Assembly (NCBI GenBank): GCA_028554755.1
Contig: JAPTOF010000005.1
Coordinates: 3,372,501-3,436,500 of the forward strand
DNA from: Cordia subcordata
Lineage: Eukaryota; Streptophyta; Magnoliopsida; Boraginales; Cordiaceae
Reading direction: 5' to 3'
Length of the DNA: 64,000 nucleotides
Shown here: one piece after another, positions 45,172-57,470 of the stretch
How the letters are laid out: each line of letters begins with the position of its first letter
Numbering within the stretch: position 1 is the stretch's first letter
Position numbers and translations under genes: made by a program
Notes under the pieces: generated by a model
Databases searched by the model: none
Told to the model about the DNA's origin: nothing
Seen by the model: only the letters and a program-made list of their open reading frames with translations

Positions 45172-46105
45172 TTGGTACAGCAAGATCAATTTGGTGAAAG
45201 GGTAACTGAAAATACAAATGCACACTTGGCCAATTTCTTGGAAAGATATGCTATTGTCAAGATGAATGGTGTGTCAGAAGATGCCATCCGATTCAGGTTA
45301 TTTCCTTTCTCTTTGCGAGATAAGGCTAAGGTATGGTTAAATTCTGTGTCTCTTAATTCTTTTACTACTTGGGATGCGCTTTCATTTACCCTTTTGGTGA
45401 AATATTTCCTACTTGGTAAGACTACTAGACTCAAGAATGATATCACTAGTTTTATTCAATTTGAAGGTGAATCTTTGTATGAAGCTTGGGAAAGATATAA
45501 GGAATTGCAGAGAAGGTGTCCATACCATGGGCTCCTTGAATGGTTAATTTTGCAAACATTCTATAATAGGTTGTCACATTCTATTCGAATTACTATAAAC
45601 GCAGCTGCAGGAGAAGCTTTAATGGCTGAATCTACTAAAGATCCAAAAGTTCTTTTGGAGGAGATGGCTTCGAACAACTATCAATGGTATAGTGAGAGAG
45701 CTACACCCAAGAAGGTAGGTACGTACGAGATGGATGGTGTTAGTATAATAAATTCTAAAGTTGATTCTCTTGTGAAGATGCTTGGTTAATTGAATGTTAA
45801 TGTTGTATCTAACCAATCCTTGAGTTATAGTTCTTGTGAAGGTGCTCATATGAGTTCTGAATGCCAAGAGAAAGTGCAGTTTGTTTCCAATTTTAATAGG
45901 CAACAAACTATTCCAACACATACAACCCAAGATGGAGAAATCACCCGAACTTTTCATGGAGCAACCAAGGCAACCATCCTAATACACCTTATCCAATAGG
46001 ATTCCAAGTAAGACCACAAGGAGTAGCTCCACCTCAAGAAAGTAAGCAAGGATGGGAAGCAACAATTGAGAGGCTTGCTAATGTTACTTCAGAAAAGATT
46101 GAGAA
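45172..46105 (+). pseudogene. Athila gag
   Basis: The frame at 45172-45789 has a retrotransposon gag core: AIRFRLFPFSLRDKAKVWLN, SLYEAWERYKELQRRCPYHG and LEEMASNNYQWYSER. A stop at 45787-45789 separates it from the continuing frame 45790-45999, which has a Cys-poor remnant of the C-terminal region (CEGAHMSSEC). It belongs with the protease-containing frame 46107-47216 as one former polyprotein. The start chosen is the first Met; upstream in-frame sequence from about 45130 may have been the original N-terminus. Confidence 0.78.
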
Positions 46106-46106
46106 G

Positions 46107-47216
46107 TTGGAGGCTAAAATAGATCAACTAGCTAACCGCAATAGAAACTTAGAGATACAAAGAGGACAAATGGCTATTTTTTCTAATTTTAGGCCTCAAG
46201 GTAATCTGCCTAGTAAAACTGTAGTTAACCTAAAAAAGCAATGCAAGGCAATCACTTTGAGAAATGGTAGATCGATAAAAGAGATAAAAAGCAAGATTGT
46301 AGTAAAAGAAGGAGATAAGGCAAAGCAAGATGATGAACCTCTTAGCAAGCTCATTGAAGAAGACAACGTTAAAGAAGAGAAGGAAACACCAGACCTATCA
46401 CAAGTCAAGCCATATGTGCCTCAAATTCCTTTTCTGCAACATTTAAATCAAAAGAAGCTTGATAAGCAATTTGAAAAGTTTTTAAATGCCTATAGGCAAT
46501 TTCACATTAACATTTCTCTTGCAGATGCTTTGGCACAGATTCTGGCATATGCAAAGTTCCTCAAAGAAATCATGTCAAACAAGAGAAAGTTAGAGGAGTA
46601 TAAGACAGTGGCACTCACTGAAGAATGCAGCACAATAATCCAAAACAAGCTTCCACCAAAGCTTAAGGATCTAGGGAGTTTTTCTATTCCTTGTACTTTT
46701 GGTAATGTTGATTTTTCTAAAGCTTTGTGTGATCTAGGAGCTAATGTCTCACTTATGACTTTGTCTGTTTCTAGGAATCTGGGACTTAAAGAGCTTAAAC
46801 CTACTATTGTTTCATTGCGACTAGTAGACAGATCAGTTGAATTTTCTACCGGGATCATAAAACATGTGTTGGTTAAAGTGGGAAAATTCTTCATCCTAGT
46901 AAACTTCATTGTGTTGGAGATGGAAGAAGATGTTGAGATTCCACTAATTTTGCGGTGGCTTTTTTGGGCCACGGCAAAAGCAATCATAGATGTGAAGAAT
47001 GGTAAGCTCACCTTAAGAATTGGAGAGGAGAAGGTAGAGTTCAATTTATTCAAGGCACCAAAGTATCCTTTTTTCATGGATAGTTACTACAACGTGGATC
47101 TAGTTTGCGAGCTGACAAAGGAGGTTTTTAAGAGAGAATACCCAAAGAACCCACTTCAAGCTTGTTTGTACATGCTGCAACAACATATGATGACAATGAA
47201 GAGATTGCAGCTGTAA
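46107..47216 (+). pseudogene. Athila gag C-terminus and aspartic protease
   Basis: 369-codon open frame. It begins with a coiled-coil-like EAKIDQLANRNRNLEIQ, then a basic/acidic linker, then PPKLKDLGSFSIPC and the protease active loop CDLGANVSLM near residue 210 (about 46730-46760). LVKVGKFFILVNFIVLEMEE follows. The normally conserved flap-strand Gly-Arg-Pro is altered (LILRWLFWAT). It is the longest unbroken frame of this element, but is cut off from gag and from pol by stops. Confidence 0.78.
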
Positions 47217-47341
47217 CACAATTTCTAGAAGCTTGACCACCAATGCCTCATCCAAGAATGATCCCAATAGAGGAGTTGGCTAAAGATAAGCATAGCTAAC
47301 CACCTTCAATTGAACAAGCACCAACTCTTGAGTTAAAGCCA

Positions 47342-48440
47342 TTGCCATCACATCTTAGTTACGCATATTTAGGTGAGAATAACACTTTCCCTATGATTGT
47401 TAGTGCTAATTTGACTAAGGTACAAATTGGTAAACTGTTAAGAGAATTGAAAGCTTGGAAAATAGCCATAGGTTGGACTGTATTTGATGTTAAGGGAATT
47501 AGCCCTTCATTATACATGCATAGGATTCTAAAGAAAGAAAATTATAAGCCATCTATTGAACAAAGATAATTAAATCCTAACATGAAAGAAGTAGTGAGGG
47601 CTAAAATCTTTAAGTTATTAGATACAGGTATCATTTATCCCATATCAGATAGTTCTTCGTGTAAGTCCAGTGCATGTGGTACCAACAAAAAGGGGAATGA
47701 CTGTAGTGCAAAATGACAATAATGAATTAATTCCTACTAAGATAGTTATTGGTTGGAGAGTTTGTGATGATTATAAGAAGCTTAATACTACTACCTGCAA
47801 GGATCACCTTCCTTTACCCTTCATTGATCAAATGTTAGAAAAATTTGTAGGATACTCTTATTATTGCTTTCTAGATGGTTATTCTGGGTATAATCAGATT
47901 CCTATAACCTCTAAGGCTCAAGAAAAGACCACATTTACTTGCCTTTATGGCATATTTGCATATAGAAGAATGCCTTTTGGTTTGTGTGATGCTCTTGCTA
48001 CTTTTCAATGTTGTATAATGGCTAAATTTTCTAATTCTATTAAGAAGAGTAAGGAGATTTTCATGGATGACTTTTCTGGTTTTGGATCTTCTTTTGAAAA
48101 CTGTTTGGCTAATCTCTCTCAAGTGTTACAGCATTGTGAAGAGACCAACTTGGTCCTCAACTGGGAAAAGTGTCACTTTATGGTATAGGAAGGTATTTTC
48201 TTAGGCTACAGGGTCTCATCGAATGGAATAGAGGTAGATCGTGCTAAATTTGAAGTGATTGCAAACATGCCTCCATCTATATCAGTTAAGGGAGTACGAA
48301 GTTTCCTTGGTCATGCTGGGTTTTATCGACGATTTTTCGAAAATTGCAAAACCTTTTTGTAATTTGTTAAATAAGATGTTTCTTTTGATTTTAACAAAGA
48401 GTGTTTAGATGCATTTAACAACTTGAAGCGAGAGTTGATT
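47342..48440 (+). pseudogene. Athila reverse transcriptase
   Basis: The N-terminal part is in 47342-47569 (WKIAIGWTVFDVKGISPS). The core is in 47670-48188: IGWRVCDDYKKLNTTT, YCFLDGYSGYNQIPI with the first catalytic Asp, MPFGLCDALATFQ, and EIFMDDFSGFG with both catalytic Asp of the MDD motif kept. The Athila-typical end ETNLVLNWEKCHFMV follows. The frame stops at 48186-48188, with the thumb region following in other frames up to about 48440. Stops and a frameshift between 47569 and 47670 make it non-functional. Confidence 0.82.
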
Positions 48441-48473
48441 TTTGCACCAATTATGATAGCACCTGATTGAAAC

Positions 48474-49028
48474 TTGCCATTCGAGTTGATGTGTGATGAT
48501 AGTGACTACACTATGGGCGTTGTTCTATGTCAAAGGATGGACAAGAAATTGCATACCATCTATTATGCAAGCAAGACTTTGAATGATGTACAATTGAATT
48601 GTGCAACAACTGAAAAAGAATTGCTTGCCATTGTCTTTGCTTCTGATAAATTATGTTCTTATCTTGTTGATTCCAAGGTGATTGTGTATATAGACGACTC
48701 GGCAGTCAAGTATTTGTTATCAAAGAAGAGCGCTAAATCACATTTGATTCGGTAGATCTTGCTATTACAAGAGTTCGACTTGGAAATTCAAAATAAGAAG
48801 GGCACAAAGAATGTGATGGCCAACCGTTTGTCAAGGTTGGAGCAAGGAGGAGTTGAAAGAGACAAAGATAATCGGATTAATGAGAGTCTCTCGAATGAAC
48901 AATTGATGGCACTATCCCTAACCATTCCATGGTATGCTGATTTTGTGAACTACTTGGTAAGTGGCATCATTCCCCATGATCTTAGCTATCAGCAAAAGAA
49001 AAAGTTTCTTTCAGATGTAAAGTACTAG
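48474..49028 (+). pseudogene. Athila RNase H
   Basis: FELMCDDSDYTMGVVLCQRM carries the first Asp, CATTEKELLAIVFASDKL the Glu, and VIVYIDDSAVKYLLSKKSAK the next acidic site. The frame is broken by one stop at 48753-48755 (QIL boundary) and resumes with LLQEFDLEIQNKKGTKNVMA, the usual end of gypsy RNase H. Confidence 0.8.
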
Positions 49029-49029
49029 T

Positions 49030-50190
49030 TTTGGGAGGAACCGTTACTTTACAAGTATTGTTCAGATGGAATGATTAGAAGATGTGTGCCATAAGAAGAG
49101 ATAAAGGATATTCTAGATCATTTCTATTCTTTGGAGTAGGATAGCCATTCTAGTAGATCAAGGACAGCTTCAAAGGTGTTGTAATTTGGTTTTTATTAGC
49201 CAACATTGTTCCAAATGCCAAACAATATGCTGATATATGCGATAAGTGTCAAGGAGTTGGCAATATTTCAAGAAAGCATGAGATTCCATTGAATAACATT
49301 CTTGAAGTTGAGTTGTTTGATGTTTGGGGAATTGATTTCATGGGTCCATTTCCCTTTTTATTTAATAATCATTACATCATAGTAGCAGTTGATTATGTGT
49401 CAAAATGGGTAGAAGCTATTGCAACCCCTATTAATGATGCAAAAGTGGTGATGAAGAAAAAGAAAATCTTTTCTAGGTTTGGAGTTCTAAGGGCAATAAT
49501 TAGTGGTGAAGGTACTCACTTTTATAACTGCCAATTTTAAGCCTTGTTGGAAAAATATGACGTAATGCATAAGGTGGTAACCCCATATCACCCCCAAATA
49601 AGTGGGCAAGTAGAAATTTCAAATCGAGAGTTGAAGCACATCTGGGAGAAAATAGTTAGCAACTCAAGAAAAGATTGGTCACGCAAGTTAAATGATGTAC
49701 TTTGGGCATATAGGACAGTTTTCAAGACTCCAATTGGTATGCCCCTTTATAGACTTGTTTATGGGAAATCTTGCCATTGCTAGTTGAGTTGGAGCATAAA
49801 GCGTATTGGGCTATCAAAGCATTGAATTTTGACTTAAAAGGGCCAAGTGAGAAAAGATTATTTCAATTAAATGAACTAGAGGAGTTCCATTTGGATGTTT
49901 ATGAGAATGCTAAGATCTATAAAGAGAGAAGTAAGCAATGACATGATAAGCATATCTAGAAGAGAGACTTTGAGGTTGGACAACAAGTGCGACTCTTTAA
50001 CTCACGTCTTAAGTTTCTTCTAGGCAAGCTCAAATGACGATAGTCAGGTTTTTTCACGATGATTAAGGTATATCCATATGAAGCAGTAGAAATTGGCGAC
50101 GAGGGAACTGGGACATTCAAGGTTAATGGGTAATGCCTTAAGCCATATCTTGTGGGTGATAACGTGCAAAAAAAAGGTCACTTATTCCCT
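49030..50190 (+). pseudogene. Athila integrase
   Basis: The zinc-binding region is degenerate ([17 protein letters not shown] near 49240). The catalytic core includes [13 protein letters not shown] with the first Asp and, after a stop at 49538-49540, [16 protein letters not shown] with the Glu. The second Asp of the usual S-D-G-G-T-H-F is replaced (ISGEGTHF), so the DDE triad is incomplete. An Athila-like C-terminal part follows to about 50190 (DVYENAKIYKERSKQ, VGQQVRLFNSRLKF), with several stops. Confidence 0.8.
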
Positions 50191-50199
50191 TTCAAATCC

Positions 50200-52009
50200 T
50201 TCACATTGAAAATCTAGACATAGTCAAGCTAATGACTATAAAGAAGCACTTCTTGGGAGGCAACCCAAGTTTGATTTCTTTTATTTTATTTTATTTTATT
50301 TTGAGTTTTTGATCCTTATGCTTTAGTTTGCTTCTTTGTGTATTTCTTTACAGAGATTAAGTTTCGCATAAGTTTGACGGTCATGGCACCCGATTTCTCA
50401 AGCTTCATAATAGGTCATGTCAAAAAATTCAGGGAAGTTTCCTTCTTTCTATTTTCTTTTCTTAACATTAAGGACAATGTTATGTTTAAGTTTAGGGGTA
50501 GGGAAATTTTGTTTGGAAAAAAATTATTAAAAAATTTCAAAAAAAATTTGTTTTGTGGTTTTGTCATGGTTTGATTATCACATGCCGATGATGAGAACAT
50601 GGTGGAGATTGGATATAGTTCTAGGAGATTCACATTTTTTTTGTTCTTGTCCAATTTGGATGTTAGTTTCATCTTGATTGAGATCTTGAACAATCTTGAG
50701 AACATAACCATTGGCATGTTATTGTTCAGCTTTTCTAGAATTTGTTGATTAAGGGAAGTTGCGTGTTGTGAGGAATTTTGTTGTTAATTCCATATTTGAA
50801 CTCTAAAACCTATTTGAGCACCACTTGAGGCGAAATCCTAGACAAGGGACTATTATGGAAATGATATAGGCCATCTTTGGATTGTTTGAGCCTTTCAAGC
50901 CTGACCCTTATCATTTATCCTTAGTGACCCCCTTTGAGCATAAATATGTATGAGCCTTTTATTTGTTTAAAACCTCATTATCTTTGATCCTTTAACTGGT
51001 AAATTCTTTATCCTTACCTTTGCCAGAAAACTCATTTGCTCTATTTTGAAGCATAGTGGTAAGTATTGTTGAAGAGTTCAAAAGAAAGTTGAGTTGTTGA
51101 GCATTACAAGTCAATGATAGACAAAGGGGAAAAAGAAGGGAAAGGTTGATCATTTTGAGTGTTTCCAAATTGTGAAAGAATGAACAAAAGGAAAAGAAGA
51201 TTAGAGAAAAAGAATTGAAAATTGAAAAAAAGGGGTTTTTCGTTCTTCAAGTTGAAAGAAGAAGAAAGAGAGGAAAAAAATTTGTTTTTGAAAAAAAAAC
51301 GAGTTTGAGAGGAAAAAAAAGATGCTTGGGTGTGATCAATGGATTAATGCATGAGAAAATATACAAAAAAGAAATTTGAAAAGTAGGCGATGAGTTTGAG
51401 AAGTGAAATAGAGAGGTTATGATGTTTTGTTATTTTTGTGCTACAACTAAGAGTGCTTTGTGCTTCATTGAGGGGTTTATTTGAGTTCTTTTGTTCTTTT
51501 TTGGGAATCCTATTCTATCCTTTCTTTTATTAGCCCTTACCTGAGCTTACATTACAACCCTTGAAAAGTCATATTGATCTTTGACAGTGTGTTGCTACAT
51601 TAGTGGAGAGCTGGTATGAAAAGTAGGCCTATGGAGTTCATTCAAAAAGAGTGAAAAAAAGGAAGAAAAGTGAGTTCAAAAGAGAAAAAAATCATGAAAA
51701 ATAGAAAGGAGAAAAACGAACAATTCCAAGGAAAAATTTGAAAAAAAAGGAAAATATTGGAAAATTCTTTGAGTGAGATTCTCTTATTTGGATTGGGGTG
51801 ATTTGAGTTGCTAGCATGATTATGTTATTGGTTATTCACACACACACACACATACCCCAATAACTCACTTTGAGGTTTTGCTAATATTTGAATTGAGACT
51901 CGAACTTTCACAGTGGCTTGAGTTTTCTTTGCACTTTTTATTGTTTGTAATCTTTGAGGCAATTATGCGAAATAAAACCATATTCTTATGTTTTGTTCGT
52001 TTGCTCGAG
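50200..52009 (+). other. Athila 3' non-coding region (no env-like ORF)
   Basis: About 1.8 kb between integrase and polypurine tract. Some Athila members carry an env-like frame here; only short unrelated frames and purine-rich runs (51120-51750) are seen. Confidence 0.6.
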
Positions 52010-52038
52010 GACGAGCAAGATTTAGGTTTGGGGGTATT
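52010..52038 (+). promoter_or_regulatory. Athila polypurine tract
   Basis: GAGGACGAGCAAGATTTAGG followed by TTTGGGGGTATT, directly before the right LTR. Confidence 0.75.
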
Positions 52039-53886
52039 TGTTAAGCTTATTTTTTCTATTTATTTCAACACCTTTTCTAAACTTAATTTTGAGCTTTTGG
52101 GAAATTTTTGGGATGAATTTGAATTTATTTGGTTTTATTTTTAGAATTTTTGTTGGTTTGAAAAAGTAGATAGATTTGCGTAGTTTTCGTATTCTGGCCA
52201 TAACTTTTTGCTCGGGCGCTAAAATGAGGTGATTCAAATGGCTACAGAAGATAATTATGAGTCCTACAAATTTCATTTTTTGCACTCAACCTAATTCAGA
52301 CTCTAAGATGGTGAAAAATTCTGTGAAAAATAGTGATGAAATTGTGGACAAAAATTATGCAAGTGGAACCCTCGACTTTTATGTAGCAAATAAAGAAGGT
52401 CTTTCTAGAGACTTCTAGCCAATGTAGATGAAAAAAGGTTGCAGAAGAAAGAGGAAAAATTTGCTAAAAGAAAAGGAAAGAAATGTTAAAAAAGGTCTTA
52501 TGACCTTACTTGGCAAAGACTCCAGGTTTAGTAGGCGGAGGAACTTGACTATATATACACTATTTGTGTGGTGCTTGAAAGAGAAGAGAAAAAGGGCAGA
52601 GAAGAATCAAATTGAAGACTTTGGGCGATGCTCAACAAAAGCAGCAAGAAGACATCGACTCCGCGAGCCTGGAGGTTTTGTTTTCAATTTAATTATTTAA
52701 ATTCTTAGAGCTTTACTCGTTAATATTTTTTTAGTAGAACTTTAGTTTTAGTTCTAGAGTTTACATTCAGTTTTTAAATTTCCTCCTTAATTTTAGTTTT
52801 AGTTTTATATTAATTTTTAGGTTAGTTTTAATTCTTATTTTAGAATCTTATGCTATTTTTTAATTTAAGTTTCAGATTTATCATTTAATTTTCTATTTTA
52901 TTATTTTATTTATTTTTGATGTTAAATTTATTGACTTCAATTTTTCATGTTTTAATTTCTCATAACATGAGTGACTAATTTTCTTTCTCTAGGATTTAGA
53001 TGCAATCTCTTATTTTCCCTGTGATTGCTTGAACTGTTGATTTGAATATTGTTAATGGGTTAATCTATTGTCTTAGGGCTGACTTTCTTGCAGATAATTG
53101 ATCACTATTTGCATGTCTGAGCTGTTATATGAAGGATTGAAACGCAAAAAATATCAGTAGTTAATTGAAACAATAGACATAAGGTATTGTTCTTTAAGAA
53201 TAAAAACAAATCATGTGTGACATCATATGTCTCATGCATGCCTAAGCTGCATCATGGCTGAATGCATAGATTACCATAGATTTTAATGGGTTTATGTTAA
53301 TGCTTGTGATCATGAAAGTAGACATAAGGTTAGCATAAATAAAATGGTGGTGTCTCAAAAGGGAACTTCAATAACTTTACGGGATCTAGTCTTTAACCTA
53401 GGGAAATTGAATTTAATCAATCAGTTTAAGTTAATCACATGAAAACATTGGATGAAATCTAAATTCCTAGAATTTCCACTGTTAAGTGTTGGCATTCTAT
53501 TTATTGAGTCTTAGTTTAGATTTTAGATTTGTGCACTTTATTTTCGTTTGAACTAGTGTCTCGAAAGGGAACTTCAATAACTTTAAGGGATCCAGTCATT
53601 AACCTAGGAATATTGGATTTAATCAATCAGTTTAAGTTAATCACAGGAAAGCATTAGATGAAATCTAAAAACCTATAATTTCCAATGTTAAGTGTTAGCA
53701 TTCTATTTATTGAGTCTTAGTTTAGATTTTTTATTTGTGCACTTTATTTTCATTCGAACTGAGTTTTCTAGATAATATAGGGAGCTTTGAATTCTAGTAA
53801 TTGATACAACCTCCTTGTGGAAAGTTACTCTTACTCATTCTTTATTACTTTCCATGATTCCGTGCACTTGAGGATTTCACATAACA
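52039..53886 (+). repeat. Athila right LTR
   Basis: 1848 bp, TGTTAAGC..CATAACA. It preserves the uninterrupted target of the nested element (GACTATATATACACTATT near 52550). It is longer than the left LTR because of a 206-bp internal duplication. Confidence 0.85.
53351..53762 (+). repeat. 206-bp tandem duplication within the Athila right LTR
   Basis: TGTCTCAAAAGGGAACTTCA at 53351 and TGTCTCGAAAGGGAACTTCA at 53557 begin two copies of a segment found once in the left LTR (about 44700-44900). Confidence 0.8.
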
Positions 53887-56364
53887 AGCAGAAAGTAGGA
53901 GTATGGATTGTTTGCTTCTTCTTCTTCTGAAGTTCTCACAACCTGAGATACTTGTGGCCAATCCTGTTTGGGTTTGGCGTGCCTTGGGTTAGCTTTCTCA
54001 TCCGATCCTTCTATGGCAAGTTTCTTTCCTTTTAACATCTTCTCTAAATCTCGGGAGCTCTTCTTTTGGTTAGGGCTCTAAGTAAAGTGCTTCGAAAATT
54101 GGCAGCCAGCATGTTTACTCCGACCACCCGAGGGAACGGATTCTTATTCGTTGCCATGGTTTCTGGAAATTTAATCTTCCCGTCGTCGATGGCCTTTTGA
54201 TCACATTCCGAAGAACTACATAGTTATTGGTGGTATAAGACCAAGAGTGGTGCTATTTACAATAATGTCGGTCGCGTAATTTCTCAAGTGGCAAAATCCT
54301 ATGTCCTGGCGAGAGTTTAATTTGTCTATCCTTTAACATCTTGTAAAAGATTGCCTCTATCTTTGTTATGTCGAAGGAATATTGCTTACCAACCTCTGTT
54401 TGATCTCTCTGTAATGGCTGATTGAGGTTTGCCCCATTATAAGATTGCACTGTCGGCTTCGTTAAAGCTTGGCACACAAAAGTGAAACTTCACCTTCGCT
54501 TCTTACCTGATGGTCATAGACCTTTAGCAGGCTCCATTATATGTATAGTGGTAGTGTTTGGCCTGAACTTCTCTTTCTCTCTCTTCGTGAAGCAGTTGTT
54601 CGTATTTCACAACGTGAGTTGCCAAGTGAAACAAGTTTATGAACATTTGTCCCTTAAATTTCTTTCGAAGTTCAAAGCTCAATTCTTCCAACACAAGCTT
54701 CACATATTCTGGTTTTTCGAGCCTCGTATGACACTTGTGGCGTCTCTGTTCGAGTTGTGTGATGAGCTCCTCTGATTTACAAGGAGACTATGTCATCTTG
54801 GCTAGATCCTCTACGATTACATCCAACTCAGTTTTGTAAAATTGTTTCTGGAACATTTTCTCCTTGTCAACCCAAGTTTGCCCAGAGTTTGGGTGCAACT
54901 TGGCATATTACTGAACGCTGACCTAGTCAGAGAACTTTTAAATAAGCATAATTTGAGATTGCCTGCAACTTTTTGGCATTGAGTCGTAAACCTCACTATA
55001 TGTTTTATAGTTGACTGATTATCCTCTCCAGAGAACAACATAAGTCTAGGAGCTTTGAAACTTTTTGGGAACTCTATGGCACGATCAACCCATTTCGGAT
55101 ACGGCCTACCATTTGTTGGCCTTGGGTTACCTCATGCCTTGGGCCTGAGATATTCTTGCAACATTTCAGCCACCATGTCACGTACTACCCTTGGATCGAC
55201 GTAGAAAGCTGCTTACTATGGGACATAGCTAGTAACTTGAGCCCATGGCTAGTTTAGTAGCACTTGATGCCTTCAGGCTGCATGTGGTACGTATTGCGAT
55301 GGTACTACTTGATTTACTTCATATAGGTTTACTCTTATTGGTTCATATGGATCTTGTACTTTTGGCTGCCCTAAAATAGGCATGCCTTTGCTTGTTGTGG
55401 GGTTGGTATGGGCCTTAACAGAACCAGAGGTTATTACACGTTTGTAGGCGCAACTGGTAGCTCGAGCCTAATAGAGCCTTATCAGCTGTGGTAGCGAGGC
55501 ATCCAGATGGTATACTAAGATTCAGCACTAAACCCATTCGAGGTGGTAGCTTGTGGAACCAAACGTACTTGCCCAAACTCCATAGGCCTCGTTGCTGACG
55601 GTGGATTATTCCTAGGCCATAGCCAAACCGACTCTGATTGGTTGGCTGTAGTTTGAAGGTTTGGTTGTTGACTTCCACCAGCGCCATAAGTGGATCGACT
55701 TAAACCAAATATCCTCTGTTTGATGTACTGCCTTAGCTAGGTTATCAATGAGCGCATCACATCCGTGGCCTATTGGCTAATGGCCTGACCAATTTCATGG
55801 AAATGAGTCTCATTTTTGAGTTGCGTGGCCTTACTAAGGTTCTTCATCTGCAAGGTTATTTGTTTAGCATGAGCAATGACCTTGTGCGCTCCATCATTAT
55901 TTTGTTGAAAACAATGATTGTTTAAGGCTAATTGCTCCAATAAATATGCTTGATTTTCCACCATAGTCTGAACCACCCTGGTAGTTTGTTTTGATATATC
56001 AATCAGAAGGGCTAGAGCATTCGTGATAATCTCATTAGACTTTGTCAACCCCCTAACGAATGTTTTGTCTCTGACTTCGACTACAATACTGGCAGCTGCT
56101 TTTGGCATGGACGTCAAGATACACTCCTGCTATCGTGCCAGACTCTAGTTAGGCTACTTAGACCGCGGTGACTTATCATCATGCGTCTGTATTCCTCAAT
56201 GCTGGCTTGATAGAAACGGTGTGACAGCAACATGTTCCATGTCTAAAAGATCGGCCACGTTTATATCCTTATTGGACGTGGAAGGGATAGCCACCGGATC
56301 GATCCCTCTTTCTTTATCTATGGGTGATCCTTTGCTTCAAGTATTTTGACCCAAATCAAAATCG
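53887..56364 (-). pseudogene. Tat-like element gag, decayed
   Basis: On the minus strand, from the 5' side: a frame at 55770-56117 with coiled-coil-like VENQAYLLEQLALNNHCFQQ; then gag core sequence near 54817-55041 (FSGEDNQSTIKHIVRFTTQC and, across a stop, a NSGQTWVDKEKMF-like stretch). A linker frame at 54253-54477 ends QIKLSPGHRILPLEKLRDRH. This order and wording are typical of gag in plant gypsy elements with dual RNase H. Many stops and frame changes. The region ends at 53887, where the Athila element has inserted. Confidence 0.7.
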
Positions 56365-56389
56365 GGTCCCTACTAGACGTGCCAAAAAT
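56365..56389 (-). promoter_or_regulatory. Tat-like element primer-binding site
   Basis: The minus strand reads TGGCACGTCTAGTAGGGACC five bases inside the 5' LTR. The position fits a PBS; the tRNA was not assigned. Confidence 0.55.
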
Positions 56390-57470
56390 TGTTCACTTGG
56401 AAAAACCTTCACCAAGCCACATACTCGGGGCCATAGCCTTAGCATAGTGTGTTTAAAGCGCGAAGGACGAACCTTACAGCAATGCCTTCTCAGCCTGGGA
56501 GCCTTTGCAGATGATTTTTACGATTACGGGTTCTTTATACCTTGCCTTAGACTTCATCCAAGCACTTTGTAAAGAACAAGATATGGGTTACTCAGTTGTA
56601 TCAAAAACCAAATTAGAAATCAAAGCAAGAACATTAAAATCGCCATGAATCCAAAGAGCTAGCTTTTATTACCATCAAAGAAACAAATGGAAGTAAGATG
56701 GACCCTCAAACAATTAAATTGAACATGAAGTAAAGGTTTACCAAATTACACCATAAAGTTAACTGCAGCAAATGGGTCCTACCATAAACTTAATTACAGC
56801 TCAGATAAAGAGTAGAAGCCAAGCCACAAAGCTAATTGTAGCTAAAGCTGGAAGGCCATAAACTTAATTACAATAAAACCATAAACTGAATTACAGTGGA
56901 AAAGGAGAAATCTAGGCTGTAAAATTAATTATAGTGGTGTTTTGATATATGACTAAACTATGATTACACTAACTAAGACTAAGTTAAGAGTTAAACTAAG
57001 GATTGGACTAAGCTATGGAGCTACAAAGTTAAGAAGCTAAGGGATAGACACAGGATTAATGCATGGTGGTTATGAAACCCCTTCCTTCTTGGTCACGGCC
57101 AGCTTTTATAGTTGTTGCATCTGAAATCTCCGTGCTTAGCTGATGACTTCGGTATCTTTTGGTTGGTTAAAGCTGACAAAGTTCCTTGCTATTCTTTCAT
57201 CCCTTCTGTTTTGCCGCGTTACATCAGACTTGGTCTTCTTTATTTGAATTGAACATGCGCTTGCCATACTCTAGCTTATTTCTTTCTAGCTGAAGCTCGG
57301 CCTTGAAATCAATGCAGGCCATGGTATTGGCCCTTGGGTTCTCATCGCCTTAAATCTTTCAACCACTCTGGTTGATTACTTGTGTATTACAAGTGTGATA
57401 CAACTTCCTTTACCCTGTATGTTACCTTTTGGCCATCAAGTTGGCTAATTGCCGATTTTGGGTGTAAACA
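56390..57470 (-). repeat. Tat-like element, 5' LTR
   Basis: 1081 bp, TGTTCACTTGG..GTGTAAACA. Partner of 24974-26172; the left copy is about 120 bp longer through indels. Confidence 0.85.

Larger units (their letters stand above)
33369..53886 (+). mobile_element. Athila-type Ty3/gypsy retrotransposon
   Basis: Left LTR 33369-33888 plus 43912-45032 (split by the element at 33889-43906) and right LTR 52039-53886. PBS TGGCGCCGTTGCCGAGGA follows the left LTR and a GGTTTGGGGGTATT tract precedes the right one. Flanking pentamers AGCAA/AGCAG match at four bases. Between them gag, protease, RT, RNase H and integrase lie in gypsy order, followed by 1.8 kb without an env-like frame. Domain sequences are of the Athila type. 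Multiple stops: not autonomous today. Confidence 0.88.
24974..57470 (-). mobile_element. Tat-like Ty3/gypsy retrotransposon with nested insertions
   Basis: LTRs at 24974-26172 and 56390-57470 are in the same orientation, reading TGTTTACACCCAAAATC at the 5' end on the minus strand. A polypurine tract follows the left LTR and a primer-binding site the right one. Flanking pentamers ATCAC/GTCAC differ at one base. Minus-strand order from the right: gag, protease region, reverse transcriptase, RNase H, a second (archaeal-type) RNase H, then an opposite-strand ORF. The dual RNase H is typical of the Tat/Ogre group. Integrase is not found. The RT is split by a solo LTR and the gag-pol junction by the Athila element. 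Confidence 0.8.

Noticed and set aside
50200..52009. Env-like ORF of the Athila element
   Set aside because: No long frame or membrane-segment pattern in the expected position.
52428..52700. Basic 90-codon frame
   Set aside because: It is within the Athila right LTR; the left LTR copy does not keep the frame.
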